Shown here piece by piece: positions 42,700-50,870 of a DNA stretch of 56,188 nucleotides. The DNA comes from Verrucomicrobiia bacterium (GTDB taxonomy: Bacteria > Verrucomicrobiota > Verrucomicrobiia > JADLBR01). The stretch lies in the NCBI GenBank assembly GCA_020847615.1, contig JADLBR010000036.1, positions 1-56,188 of the forward strand, given 5' to 3'. Numbering within the stretch: position 1 is the first letter of the stretch; every line of letters begins with the position of its first letter. A model generated the notes under the pieces. That model had not been told where the DNA came from and ran no database searches. It was given only the letters and a program-made list of their open reading frames with translations. The position numbers and the translations under genes are program-made.

Positions 42700-45131
42700 C
42701 TGCCTTGCTCGGCTGGCGCGTGCGGCGGCGGCTCGGGGCGGCGGATGTCGACCACATGGCCACCGGCGCCCACGATGACCTGCCCCTTTCCGTCGGGCGA
42801 CGCGATGGTCACCGTCACGCCCCCGCCGGCCCGATCCTCGAACGTGACGCGGGCCGCTTGTCGCGCCGCATCGTCGTCGGCCGCCAAGGGCAGCACGGCC
42901 ATGGCCGCGACCATGCGCCGCCCGGGCACCAGCGCTCCCCTGCTATGCGCCGTGAAAAACTCCTCGTTTTTCGAGCCGTCGGCCCTGGGCGCATGCATCG
43001 TCGTGGGCCGGACGCGCTCCGAGCCGATGGCCAGCCCCGGGGCCTTCATGAACTTGACCAGCATCCGTCGCTCCGAGTTCGGGCCATCGGGTTGCGCGTA
43101 GGCGCCATCCGACCCGGAGGCAAACCAGTCATCACCGCGCTCTTTCACCGAGTACAACTGCCAGAGCTGCCCCCCCGCCCAGCCCGCGACGCCCGGCCCG
43201 GCCCGGAAGGTATCCACCACCACCAACGCCCCTTCGCGGGTCAGGACGATCTGCCGCTCCAGCGCGTTGCCCGGCCTGATATAATCCGAGAAGGAAACCC
43301 GGCCCCACGCGTCCGCCCCGTCCTGTGTGGCCTCCGCGCGGACCACCTCGCAATGCAGCGGCCGATCGCCGAGGTCGATCCACCGCTCGAAGAGGGAGCG
43401 GAGGTTGCAATGTGGTGGCTGCCCGTCAAATTTATAATCTAGTTTGATAGTATCGTAATCAGCCAACCGGAAGGTCGTGTCGCGCAATTTCTCCTGTTCC
43501 AGCAGGCGCGTGCAGTACTGCTCGCCAAAGATATTCCAGTTCACCTCCTGCGAGCATTTCCCCTGCGTGTGGTCCTGGCTGGACGCCAGTTTCACCCTCG
43601 GGTGCCCGGACACGTTCGAGTGCCAGCTCTTGGGCGACTCGAAGCCATCCAGCAGCAGGATGCCCTTTGGCCCCTCGAGCCGGAGGTTGTCGAGCCGAAG
43701 AAATTGGATCTCGGGCGTGCGAAAATTCCGAAAGAGCAAGGAGGGTCCAATCTTGCGCGAGCCTGGATCCTGGCCTGGGAAGCAATAATCGGCTGGCACG
43801 GCCATGGTGTTCCAGGCGTTGGTCCTGGGATATCCGGGAAAGGCTTCGGGCCGATCAAGGATCCAGAAGCTATTGCCGCACTGGCCCGAGCGGGTGCCGC
43901 GGCGACCGATGTTGTGGAACAGAGGGACGCCGGCCACCTCATAGTACGCGATGGACGGGCGCTTGTATTCGTGGGCGTGGCTGCCCAGGGCGTAGAGATC
44001 CATCATGATCATCGCGTCGCCGGGCCTCGACCCCGTCCTTAGGATCAGCTTGTCCGGCACGACCGTGGCGGGCGATCCCGGCACGCGGCGGTGCTGTACC
44101 CCGGAGAGCATCGGCTCGGAGCGTGCCATGGGCGCAAAGGGATCGAGATCCAGGAGCATGTAGCCGCGGTGCAATTGATCCTCGTCCAACCCCTGCGGGG
44201 CGGTGCCCGGGAGCCGCCGCACCGCCTCTTGGAACGACGCATCGTTGTAGAGCCGCGCCGCCATCTCCAGCAAGAGCACGAAATCCAGCCGGATCTGCCG
44301 ATGCTCGAAGTAGCCATCCCCGTATTCAGGGATCGAGCCGACGGGCGAGATCAGGTCGCGCATCCGCGCGAACATGTTCCGGAAATGCGGCGACTTGCCG
44401 ACCTCGTCCAGCCAGCCCTCCAGTTTCGCCAGTTCGAGGAAAAAGCAGATCCCCAGGCTGGCGTAATTGCTGGCGTTCTCATTGAGGTCGCCATTCGCGA
44501 GGATGCGCTTCCCGAGCGCGGCCACGGCCCCGCGTATCTCCGCGGCGCGCACCGATGGGTCGTCGGGAAAGGCCCGGGCAAGGCAGGACACCGCGAGGGC
44601 ATCGGCCAGCGCAATGTTGCAATCGAAGAGCTTCTCGTCGAACTGCCGCTTGTCCAGGAACCACGCGATCCGCTCGCCGGCCTGCGCGACCGCCCGTGCC
44701 CGCCGCTCGCCCACCAGCGCGCCCGCCCGCTGCAGCCTCAGCGTCAGCAGGCCAAAGGGTCGGCTGACGTGAAAATCGTGATCGATCGTCAACCCGAGGA
44801 ACGCGTCATACCGCCCCAGCGCGAAAGCCCGAAACTTCTCTTCCTTCGTCCGCTCGGCCACCATCCACGCCGCGAGTGCCCCGCTGATCTCGTCGCTCGC
44901 GCGGGCCTTCTTCGGCGCGGCGGTCTCCGCCATGGCCCTTTCCACGGCGGCGCGGTACATTCCGGCGCAGACGTCCGTCATCGGCTGCGATGCGGCCGCG
45001 CAGGGCGCCATGTTGGGCACCAGCCACAGCGCCACCGTCGCCGCCGCGACACCCGCGGAGTGGCGGCGTGTGATGGCCACATCCGCCCGCGCGCTGCACC
45101 CCGCGGGCCCAAAGTCCGGCTCCCGGCCCAT
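42696..45131 (-). CDS. Secreted alpha/alpha-toroid plus beta-sandwich protein, heparinase/lyase-like
   Basis: An approximately 810-residue protein. The N-terminal half is helical (DVCAGMYRAAVERAMAE; SDEISGALAAWMVAERTKEE; NENASNYASLGICFFLELAKL). The second half begins with ALGSHAHEYKRPSIAYYEVAGVPLFHNIG, which recalls the His-containing active-site strand of heparinase II/III-type lyases. GALVVVDTFRAGPGVAG fits the following beta-sandwich. The family is not recognised with certainty. Start: ATG 45131, or GTG 45080, which would put a cleaner leader (AITRRHSAGVAAATVALWLV) at the very N-terminus. The frame beyond 45131 runs into a cloverleaf repeat. Its stop overlaps the beta-helix gene by 4 bp. 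Confidence 0.7.
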   Translation of the reverse strand: MGREPDFGPAGCSARADVAITRRHSAGVAAATVALWLVPNMAPCAAASQPMTDVCAGMYRAAVERAMAETAAPKKARASDEISGALAAWMVAERTKEEKFRAFALGRYDAFLGLTIDHDFHVSRPFGLLTLRLQRAGALVGERRARAVAQAGERIAWFLDKRQFDEKLFDCNIALADALAVSCLARAFPDDPSVRAAEIRGAVAALGKRILANGDLNENASNYASLGICFFLELAKLEGWLDEVGKSPHFRNMFARMRDLISPVGSIPEYGDGYFEHRQIRLDFVLLLEMAARLYNDASFQEAVRRLPGTAPQGLDEDQLHRGYMLLDLDPFAPMARSEPMLSGVQHRRVPGSPATVVPDKLILRTGSRPGDAMIMMDLYALGSHAHEYKRPSIAYYEVAGVPLFHNIGRRGTRSGQCGNSFWILDRPEAFPGYPRTNAWNTMAVPADYCFPGQDPGSRKIGPSLLFRNFRTPEIQFLRLDNLRLEGPKGILLLDGFESPKSWHSNVSGHPRVKLASSQDHTQGKCSQEVNWNIFGEQYCTRLLEQEKLRDTTFRLADYDTIKLDYKFDGQPPHCNLRSLFERWIDLGDRPLHCEVVRAEATQDGADAWGRVSFSDYIRPGNALERQIVLTREGALVVVDTFRAGPGVAGWAGGQLWQLYSVKERGDDWFASGSDGAYAQPDGPNSERRMLVKFMKAPGLAIGSERVRPTTMHAPRADGSKNEEFFTAHSRGALVPGRRMVAAMAVLPLAADDDAARQAARVTFEDRAGGGVTVTIASPDGKGQVIVGAGGHVVDIRRPEPPPHAPAEQGR

Positions 45132-45232
45132 TGCAAGAACATGGATGCCTTCGGATCCAGGGTCTAGCCTGCAAATTTCGCGCGCATGCGCGAAATCCCC
45201 TCCGCGTCGGGGGCGCCGCCGGGGCCGTGAAT

Positions 45233-45280
45233 GTATCCGAAGCCGAGAGGCTTTGGCCAAACGCTCACGCGCTCGGCTAC
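45233..45280. repeat. Cloverleaf repeat, copy without second-arm loop
   Basis: The closing stem GTATCCGAA/CTCGGCTAC pairs at 7 of 9. The arms are GCC/GGC (loop GAGA, GNRA), TTTGG/CCAAA with the loop deleted, and CGC/GCG (loop TCAC). The tail GGGAGGCGATGGGC, then AATTTTCGAGTCAG reaches the stop of the polysaccharide deacetylase at 45305. Confidence 0.8.
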
Positions 45281-45304
45281 GGGAGGCGATGGGCAATTTT
45301 CGAG

Positions 45305-46672
45305 TCAGGGTTTGATCTCGATGGAGTAAGCCGACTCGCGCGGGGCCACGTCGAACCGCAGGACGGCGTCGCCCGCGCCATCGCCGGCGCGAACCGGGAC
45401 AGCCTGTCCGCCCGCGTCTTTAACCGCCACCCGGGTCGCATCCAGCGCTCCCGCGCGCGTCATCTCCAGGGTCAGCGGATGATCGTAGAGTTCGTGGTCG
45501 GTTTGGGGGGCGATGCGAAATTCGAGGCGAGTGGCGCTAGATCCGAGGAGAGTCAATCGCGCAGAATCGCGCCCGGTCTGGTATTTGTGGATATCTGCCA
45601 TGCCGGCGACCCACAGGGCCGACCGGTGTGCCTTGGCAACGTCCAGGGCGGCGCGGAAGTTTGCCTCGCTGCTGCTGAGCCCTTCGCCAATGTAGTGGTA
45701 GTGGACGCGCAACCAAAGGCCGCGCTCCACATGCTGCTCCAGCATCCGGCGGAAATTGCCGACGCGATCCCCATAGCTGTCATCCATGCCCGTGGAATTA
45801 CCGGAGGCATCGAACTGGTGGTACTTGTCAAGATAGTAGCGCAGGGTGCGGGTTGTCTCCCAGAAGGTGCCGCCGCCCAGATTGAGCGCCATGAGTTTAC
45901 TCTTCCCGGGCGTCATCGCCCAGATGGCGCGCGCCGCATCGCCGATCTCCGCCTCCATCTCTTCGTCGCCCTTGGCGCCTCGATGGTGGGCCGTGTGGTT
46001 GGCCAGCTCGTGATCACCCTGTTGGGCCAAGGCCGCCCACTCCGACGCGCGCTCGGCAAAATTGGAGCGCCTCCTGCTCCCCGGCTCTGCGGCCCCGGGA
46101 TTGACCATGAACGTGCCGCGGAAACCATACTCGCGCAAGATGGGCGCGGCCGCGGTCAGATGCGTGGGATGCGAGTCATCGAAACGGATGCTCAGCGCGG
46201 CCTTCCGGCCATCGTACCATCTCGCGATGCCAAGGCGCAGGCCGGTGGCGTCATCCATGATGACCCGCGCGCTGTCGGGCGGCCCCGGGGCTCGCTTCGG
46301 CGCCGGGCCCACGGCCTGGACCACGTACGCCGCCGCGGTGGCGGGCACGGGGATCACAAGCGTGGACCATTCGATGCCGGCGCGCCGCACCATCATCGCC
46401 TCGCCCCGCGAGTCACGCACCTCGACATCCTCTGCGGGCCACGCCCGGGGACCGGTCTTCGGCAAGGCCACGCGGATCGCCAACGCCCCCTTCTCCTCCG
46501 CGGGATGCACCGCCAGGCGCAGCCGGAATGGCGCCTCGATCTCTGCCGTGACGCTCGCGGGGCCATGATAGGCCTCGAGCGATACCGTCACGCCCCCCAG
46601 ATCGACGCCGCCGGACACGCACGGGCCAGCGGTCAGCGCAACAACAACCGGTATTCCAACCCGGAGGCTCAT
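45305..46672 (-). CDS. Secreted polysaccharide deacetylase (NodB/CE4-like)
   Basis: Expected to remove acetyl groups from amino sugars or acetylated glycans with a divalent metal. An N-terminal beta domain (to about 150) precedes the NodB-type fold: AALSIRFDDSHPTH carries D165 and D166, and HELANHTAHH (H221, H226) is the metal-binding HxxxxH segment. GFRGTFMVNPG and LWLRVHYHYIGEGLSSSE follow. Then comes a C-terminal beta-sandwich (RLTLLGSSATRLEFRI to SAYSIEIKP). The leader is short and weak (VGIPVVVALTAGPCVSGG). Its ATG overlaps the stop of the membrane-protein gene by 4 bp. Its TGA lies in the conserved CTGACTCGAAAATT tail of a cloverleaf repeat. Confidence 0.87.
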   Translation of the reverse strand: MSLRVGIPVVVALTAGPCVSGGVDLGGVTVSLEAYHGPASVTAEIEAPFRLRLAVHPAEEKGALAIRVALPKTGPRAWPAEDVEVRDSRGEAMMVRRAGIEWSTLVIPVPATAAAYVVQAVGPAPKRAPGPPDSARVIMDDATGLRLGIARWYDGRKAALSIRFDDSHPTHLTAAAPILREYGFRGTFMVNPGAAEPGSRRRSNFAERASEWAALAQQGDHELANHTAHHRGAKGDEEMEAEIGDAARAIWAMTPGKSKLMALNLGGGTFWETTRTLRYYLDKYHQFDASGNSTGMDDSYGDRVGNFRRMLEQHVERGLWLRVHYHYIGEGLSSSEANFRAALDVAKAHRSALWVAGMADIHKYQTGRDSARLTLLGSSATRLEFRIAPQTDHELYDHPLTLEMTRAGALDATRVAVKDAGGQAVPVRAGDGAGDAVLRFDVAPRESAYSIEIKP

Positions 46673-47502
46673 GCGTCCACGCGGGGTTGCAGCGCCCGCG
46701 ACTCACGCGACGGTGCGGCGACGCCGGCCTCAAACCGGGCACCCAGGACGCCGTCGGACTTGGCGATGCTCGACAGGCCTCTGGCGCGCGCAGAGATCAG
46801 CGCGCCGAGCCCCCCGATGGCGCAGAGGGTCAGCGCGATCGCGCCCCATGGCACGGGTCCAGCCCATACCCCATGGTGGCCCGCCGCCACCATCACCGCG
46901 AATATCGGAGCAAAGGAGAAAACCCATTCGTTGGCGTACTTGTCACCCACGGCGGTCATCTCGGCGTACTCGTCCAAGGAACCCGGGCCAAACTGTTCGA
47001 CGCACGCTCGCCAGGCCCCCTCGGATCCGGCAATGGGATCGAGCACCACGCCCAGAACCATGTTCTCCAGATCGCGGTGGCTGATTATCAGTCTTCCATC
47101 GTGGGTCTCGTGAACGACGAGCCGCCCATCATGAAGCAGACGCATGATGAGTTTCGTGAGATCGATCTTCTCGCTCTCTTCCCCGCTCGGATAAATGAAC
47201 GGGTGCGTCTCCATGAGTGGCATGCAGAGACCCAGCCCCGCCTGCCTGAATGCAGGGACCAACGAATTCTCCACCACCGGCCGATGCGGGGGGTGTACCA
47301 CCAGAGATCCCTTCAACTTCAGCGCGCGCCTCGACTCTCGCTCCCGGATCTCCTCCTGGCTAGGCCGGATCTGCTCCCAAGTCTTCACCGCAAGGATGAT
47401 GAAACTGCCCAGGACCAAGACGGCGAGCGACCCGCAAAGATAGAGGACCCACTGGGGAAAGCTTTCGATGGCGGCCAAACACTCGAGTCCGACCATGAGC
47501 AT
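46669..47502 (-). CDS. Hypothetical membrane protein with three predicted transmembrane segments
   Basis: 277 residues of unrecognised family. Hydrophobic segments lie at about 17-39 (WVLYLCGSLAVLVLGSFIIL), 192-208 (WVFSFAPIFAVMVAAG) and 216-236 (VPWGAIALTLCAIGGLGALI). A soluble part of about 150 residues between the first two contains KIDLTKLIMRLLHDGRLVVH and SHRDLENMVLGVVLD. It is one of the very few proteins here without an enzyme-like fold. A 4-bp overlap with the deacetylase gene ties them in expression. A role in anchoring, sensing or export is possible but nothing in the sequence shows it. Confidence 0.7.
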   Translation of the reverse strand: MLMVGLECLAAIESFPQWVLYLCGSLAVLVLGSFIILAVKTWEQIRPSQEEIRERESRRALKLKGSLVVHPPHRPVVENSLVPAFRQAGLGLCMPLMETHPFIYPSGEESEKIDLTKLIMRLLHDGRLVVHETHDGRLIISHRDLENMVLGVVLDPIAGSEGAWRACVEQFGPGSLDEYAEMTAVGDKYANEWVFSFAPIFAVMVAAGHHGVWAGPVPWGAIALTLCAIGGLGALISARARGLSSIAKSDGVLGARFEAGVAAPSRESRALQPRVDA

Positions 47503-47543
47503 ATCCTACTGGATCGGCGGGCCGATGTCCAATCGCGGGACCC

Positions 47544-50500
47544 TCACGGGGTCCGCTCAAGCCGGAGCGCGCCCGCCCCGCCTTCGCCGACCAGCACGTT
47601 GACCGTCATCTGCCAGGTCCGCGAGGCGGGATCGTAGTCGGCCTGCCAGAAGTCGTTGCCGTGGACGGACTGATCCACGGGTTGCCCGTTTTGGAGGAGC
47701 GTGTATCCGCGCGGCGCCCCGAGACCTGTGAACGTGATCGGCACATAACCAAGGCCGCCGTCGAGCGTCAATTCCGCCCGGTCGCGCTCCGCGCGCAAAC
47801 GCACCGCGGGATATAGCGCCTCGAGCGCGCCGACCTTGACCCTGACGCGCCGGTCGTTGCCCGCGGCCTCGCGATGGATCATGCGCCACGTGTTCTCCCC
47901 CTCCTTCAGCGCGGCGCGCAGCGCCTCGCTGGGGCCGTAATAGTCCGCGGCGAACTGGGGCACGATGATGTGCTCGATCGTCGCCTCGACAAAGTCCCCG
48001 GGCTCCAGTCGGGTGAGGCCCGGCGGTGGAAGGATGTCGATGGTCGAGGTATCGTGGCCGCGGGCCCTGACGCCGCGCTCGGCGACATACGGCGCCGCAC
48101 CTTTGCCACCGAGGCGGGCATCCCAGGATCGGATGACGAAGCCGCGGTTGGCCCAGGCTCCGCTCGAGCCCTCGTCGCCGCGCCGCACCGCCTCGTGCAG
48201 CGACACCCAGGGCATCCGCCCGGCGCACTCCATGGGTTCCGTGCGGTACTCGTCCTCGCCCCATCGGGTCTGCCACTCGCGGATCAGGCCCCCGACATTG
48301 CCCAGCGCCATCTTGCGCTCCCCCGTATAGCTGTAGGTGTCGGCGCCGATCTGGAATAGTACGAAACGCGAAAACTCGATTGCCTCTCTCACATCCAGGC
48401 GCAAGCGGTACGTGCCGCGCACGACGTCGTCGGTCCGGGCGAGGCTGACGGTGGCGGCGTGCCCGATGGCATCGCCGGTCTGCCCCGCGTAGGTGACCTC
48501 GGTCAAGCACGGCCCATGGCGCTCGTACGCGGTGCGCATGCGGGCGGGGAATACGCGCTTGCCGGAGGGATCGAAAAACCTGAAGAAGTCACCGCCGCCC
48601 ACGTTGTGCGTCCAGGACCAGGGGGCGTCGTTGGCCCTCGAGCGGACCATCACGGGCCGCACGTCGAGGATGGCGCACTGGCCCTGCGCCTGATCGGGCT
48701 CGTAGCAGATGCTCTCGCCCCAGGATCCCAGCGCGCTCTGGTCCCAGAGCTGGTTGCTGCCCCAGCCGATGAGACAGAGCTGAGCGTGCGATGCGGCGGC
48801 CGCGCCACCCCAGTGCCCGTACGCGATCGTCAGCTCCAGTTCCAACTTGGCCCGCGGCGGCACGCGCACCTGCGAGATCCCGTGGAACCATTGGCCCGAA
48901 TACACTCCGCCCTCGGGTCGCCCGTGCCAATTCTTACTCAGTTGCACCGGGATGCCCGTGGGGCAACCATCGCGATCGCGCAGGACGGCGGACACGCCGG
49001 TGATCGCCGCACCGATGCGCTGGCGGATGCCACCCGAGGTCTTCTCGAACATCAGCCTGGCGACCTGCCCGTGGTCGGCGGGGTTCGATAGCACCAGCCC
49101 CACTCTCTCGATGGCGTCATTCCGCCTGTCGCGCCCATCGCCAGGCGGCACGGTGGGCTCGATGCCATCGAGGTTCACCCGATGCCAGCCGCGCGCCACG
49201 TCGAAATCCACCGGCCGCGGCGCACCGCCGGGGATCTCGCTGGCCTCGACGCGCAAGGGCCGCGGCGTCGCGTCCCCCGAACCGGCCGGAAACATCCCGC
49301 GCAACCCATGGATCAACTTCCTCGCCCAACCGCTGGTCGTCGCGCCCGGATCGTCCCAATCCAGCGCCACGAACACCTCCCTCCAATCTCCCGATTCCCA
49401 CGGCTGCCCTGGTGGCAGATCCCAGCGCCCGCGCGCGTCCCCCTTGCCGGCGTTCAGGCATATCTCCATGGAGGCATCGCGCCACGCCTCGCGCGGTTTC
49501 GACGGAGCCGCCCGGCCATCCGAGCGGAAGGACCACTCGCGGATCGGCCTCATCGACGGGGACGCCGCCTCGGGCCTCTGGTAACGCGCGCGCACCTCGT
49601 CGGCGCCGAGCGCGCGGTCATAGAATCGGACCTCGTCGATCGCCCCGCGAAAGTGGTAGCCGTCGCCGCAGTTGTCCTGCCTTCGTCCAAAGGCCAGCCC
49701 GTCGCGGCCGGGCACGCGACTGCGCCCGATCCTGCGCTCACCGGACGGCGCCCCGTTGACGTATAACCGCAGCGTCTCTCCATCGTAGCTCATCGCCAGA
49801 TGGTTCCATGCCTCGATCTTCAGTTGCCCGGGCCGGCCGTCCACGGTGAACGCATTCTCACGGCCGCCGCCGATGTTCATCCTCGCCTGTGGCGCGCCGC
49901 CCAAGATCACGATGCCGTAATTGCCCTCGGCCTGCTCGTGACGATTCTTGCAGACCAACCACGGGAAGGTCTTCTCCGAAGCCTGGCAATCGGTGGGGAC
50001 AAAGGCCCACAATTCCAGCGTGAATCGCGCCGGATCCAGTTCCGGGGCATGCGGGATCTCGAGGTGGTTCGTCCCATCCAGCCCGAACCCACCCCCGACG
50101 CGCCCGAAACACGCCTCGCCCGCGGGGATCGGCATCAGCCCCGGGCGCGCCGCGAGGATCAGCGCCAGGCGATCGGGCCATGCCACCGTCTCGAATCGCG
50201 CCTCGACGTTCAGAGGGGATCCGTCCTCGGCGGCAAACACCAGCCCGGTGACGTCCGCGCGCTGCAGGAATCGGCCCGACTCGACCAGTCGCGGTCCACC
50301 GAAAGCGGACCACGTGCCGCCGCGCGCGCACCGGTAGGTCTTTCCCTCAACCGCGATGGCGAGCGCGAGATCGGCGGCCGGGAGACCGCCCCACGCGCGG
50401 TTGTCTGCGCCCGCGCACTCCGAATAGCCCGTGCCCGGCGGAACCGGGCCCAGGTGCGGGACACGCATCGTCTCCGTGTCCAGCGCCACCGCGTAGCGCC

Positions 50501-50693
50501 CCGTCTGGATGACCCGGCGCCACGGCGCCTCCGGCGTGTGCCCCGGAAATCCCTCCGCCCACCACATGTGCGTGTAGTCGCCGACGTGCGGCATCGCCGA
50601 TATCGGCAGGGCCGCCGCGCCCCGCGCATCGCGCGTCGCGGCCAACGCAAACAGCAAAATCGCGACCGATAGAGGCCGCGGGATTTCGCCCAT
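47544..50693 (-). CDS. Large secreted LamG-domain protein of unknown function
   Basis: 1049 residues from the ATG at 50693, which is preceded by GGGGAGGTGG; the frame to 50864 is open but reads into a repeat. A leader (LSVAILLFALAATRDARGAAA) is followed by a beta-rich region. A LamG/concanavalin-like domain follows at about 203-375 (GFGLDGTNHLEIPHAPELDP, FTLELWAFVP, AIDEVRFYDRALGADEVRARY). The remaining 670 residues contain LRLDVREAIEFSRFVLFQIG and YTHMWWAEGFPGHT-like aromatic patches but no catalytic family I can name. Probably a glycan-binding or glycan-cleaving surface protein. Its promoter region is shared with the divergent phosphoesterase-like gene. Confidence 0.75.
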   Translation of the reverse strand: MGEIPRPLSVAILLFALAATRDARGAAALPISAMPHVGDYTHMWWAEGFPGHTPEAPWRRVIQTGRYAVALDTETMRVPHLGPVPPGTGYSECAGADNRAWGGLPAADLALAIAVEGKTYRCARGGTWSAFGGPRLVESGRFLQRADVTGLVFAAEDGSPLNVEARFETVAWPDRLALILAARPGLMPIPAGEACFGRVGGGFGLDGTNHLEIPHAPELDPARFTLELWAFVPTDCQASEKTFPWLVCKNRHEQAEGNYGIVILGGAPQARMNIGGGRENAFTVDGRPGQLKIEAWNHLAMSYDGETLRLYVNGAPSGERRIGRSRVPGRDGLAFGRRQDNCGDGYHFRGAIDEVRFYDRALGADEVRARYQRPEAASPSMRPIREWSFRSDGRAAPSKPREAWRDASMEICLNAGKGDARGRWDLPPGQPWESGDWREVFVALDWDDPGATTSGWARKLIHGLRGMFPAGSGDATPRPLRVEASEIPGGAPRPVDFDVARGWHRVNLDGIEPTVPPGDGRDRRNDAIERVGLVLSNPADHGQVARLMFEKTSGGIRQRIGAAITGVSAVLRDRDGCPTGIPVQLSKNWHGRPEGGVYSGQWFHGISQVRVPPRAKLELELTIAYGHWGGAAAASHAQLCLIGWGSNQLWDQSALGSWGESICYEPDQAQGQCAILDVRPVMVRSRANDAPWSWTHNVGGGDFFRFFDPSGKRVFPARMRTAYERHGPCLTEVTYAGQTGDAIGHAATVSLARTDDVVRGTYRLRLDVREAIEFSRFVLFQIGADTYSYTGERKMALGNVGGLIREWQTRWGEDEYRTEPMECAGRMPWVSLHEAVRRGDEGSSGAWANRGFVIRSWDARLGGKGAAPYVAERGVRARGHDTSTIDILPPPGLTRLEPGDFVEATIEHIIVPQFAADYYGPSEALRAALKEGENTWRMIHREAAGNDRRVRVKVGALEALYPAVRLRAERDRAELTLDGGLGYVPITFTGLGAPRGYTLLQNGQPVDQSVHGNDFWQADYDPASRTWQMTVNVLVGEGGAGALRLERTP

Positions 50694-50812
50694 CGCGCAC
50701 CACCTCCCCGCCCCGATAAAAAAATAGTCGTTCACCACATCGCTCCTCGAAAAGGCCTCGGCCGGGCACGATCCGATGTCCCATGGTGTCCATCCCACCC
50801 CCGTTCGGGAAA

Positions 50813-50853
50813 TATCAATAGTTGACCGTCGGATGTCGATTCTTGACCGGGGC
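50813..50853. repeat. IS21-like end repeat, copy 2
   Basis: GTTGACCGTCGGATG, then TCGATTCTTGACC closely matches 35701-35730. It lies 17-25 bp upstream of the phosphoesterase-like gene, in the divergent promoter region, so a regulator-binding role is an alternative. Confidence 0.5.
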
Positions 50854-50870
50854 GATCCCCGCACGTAAAG

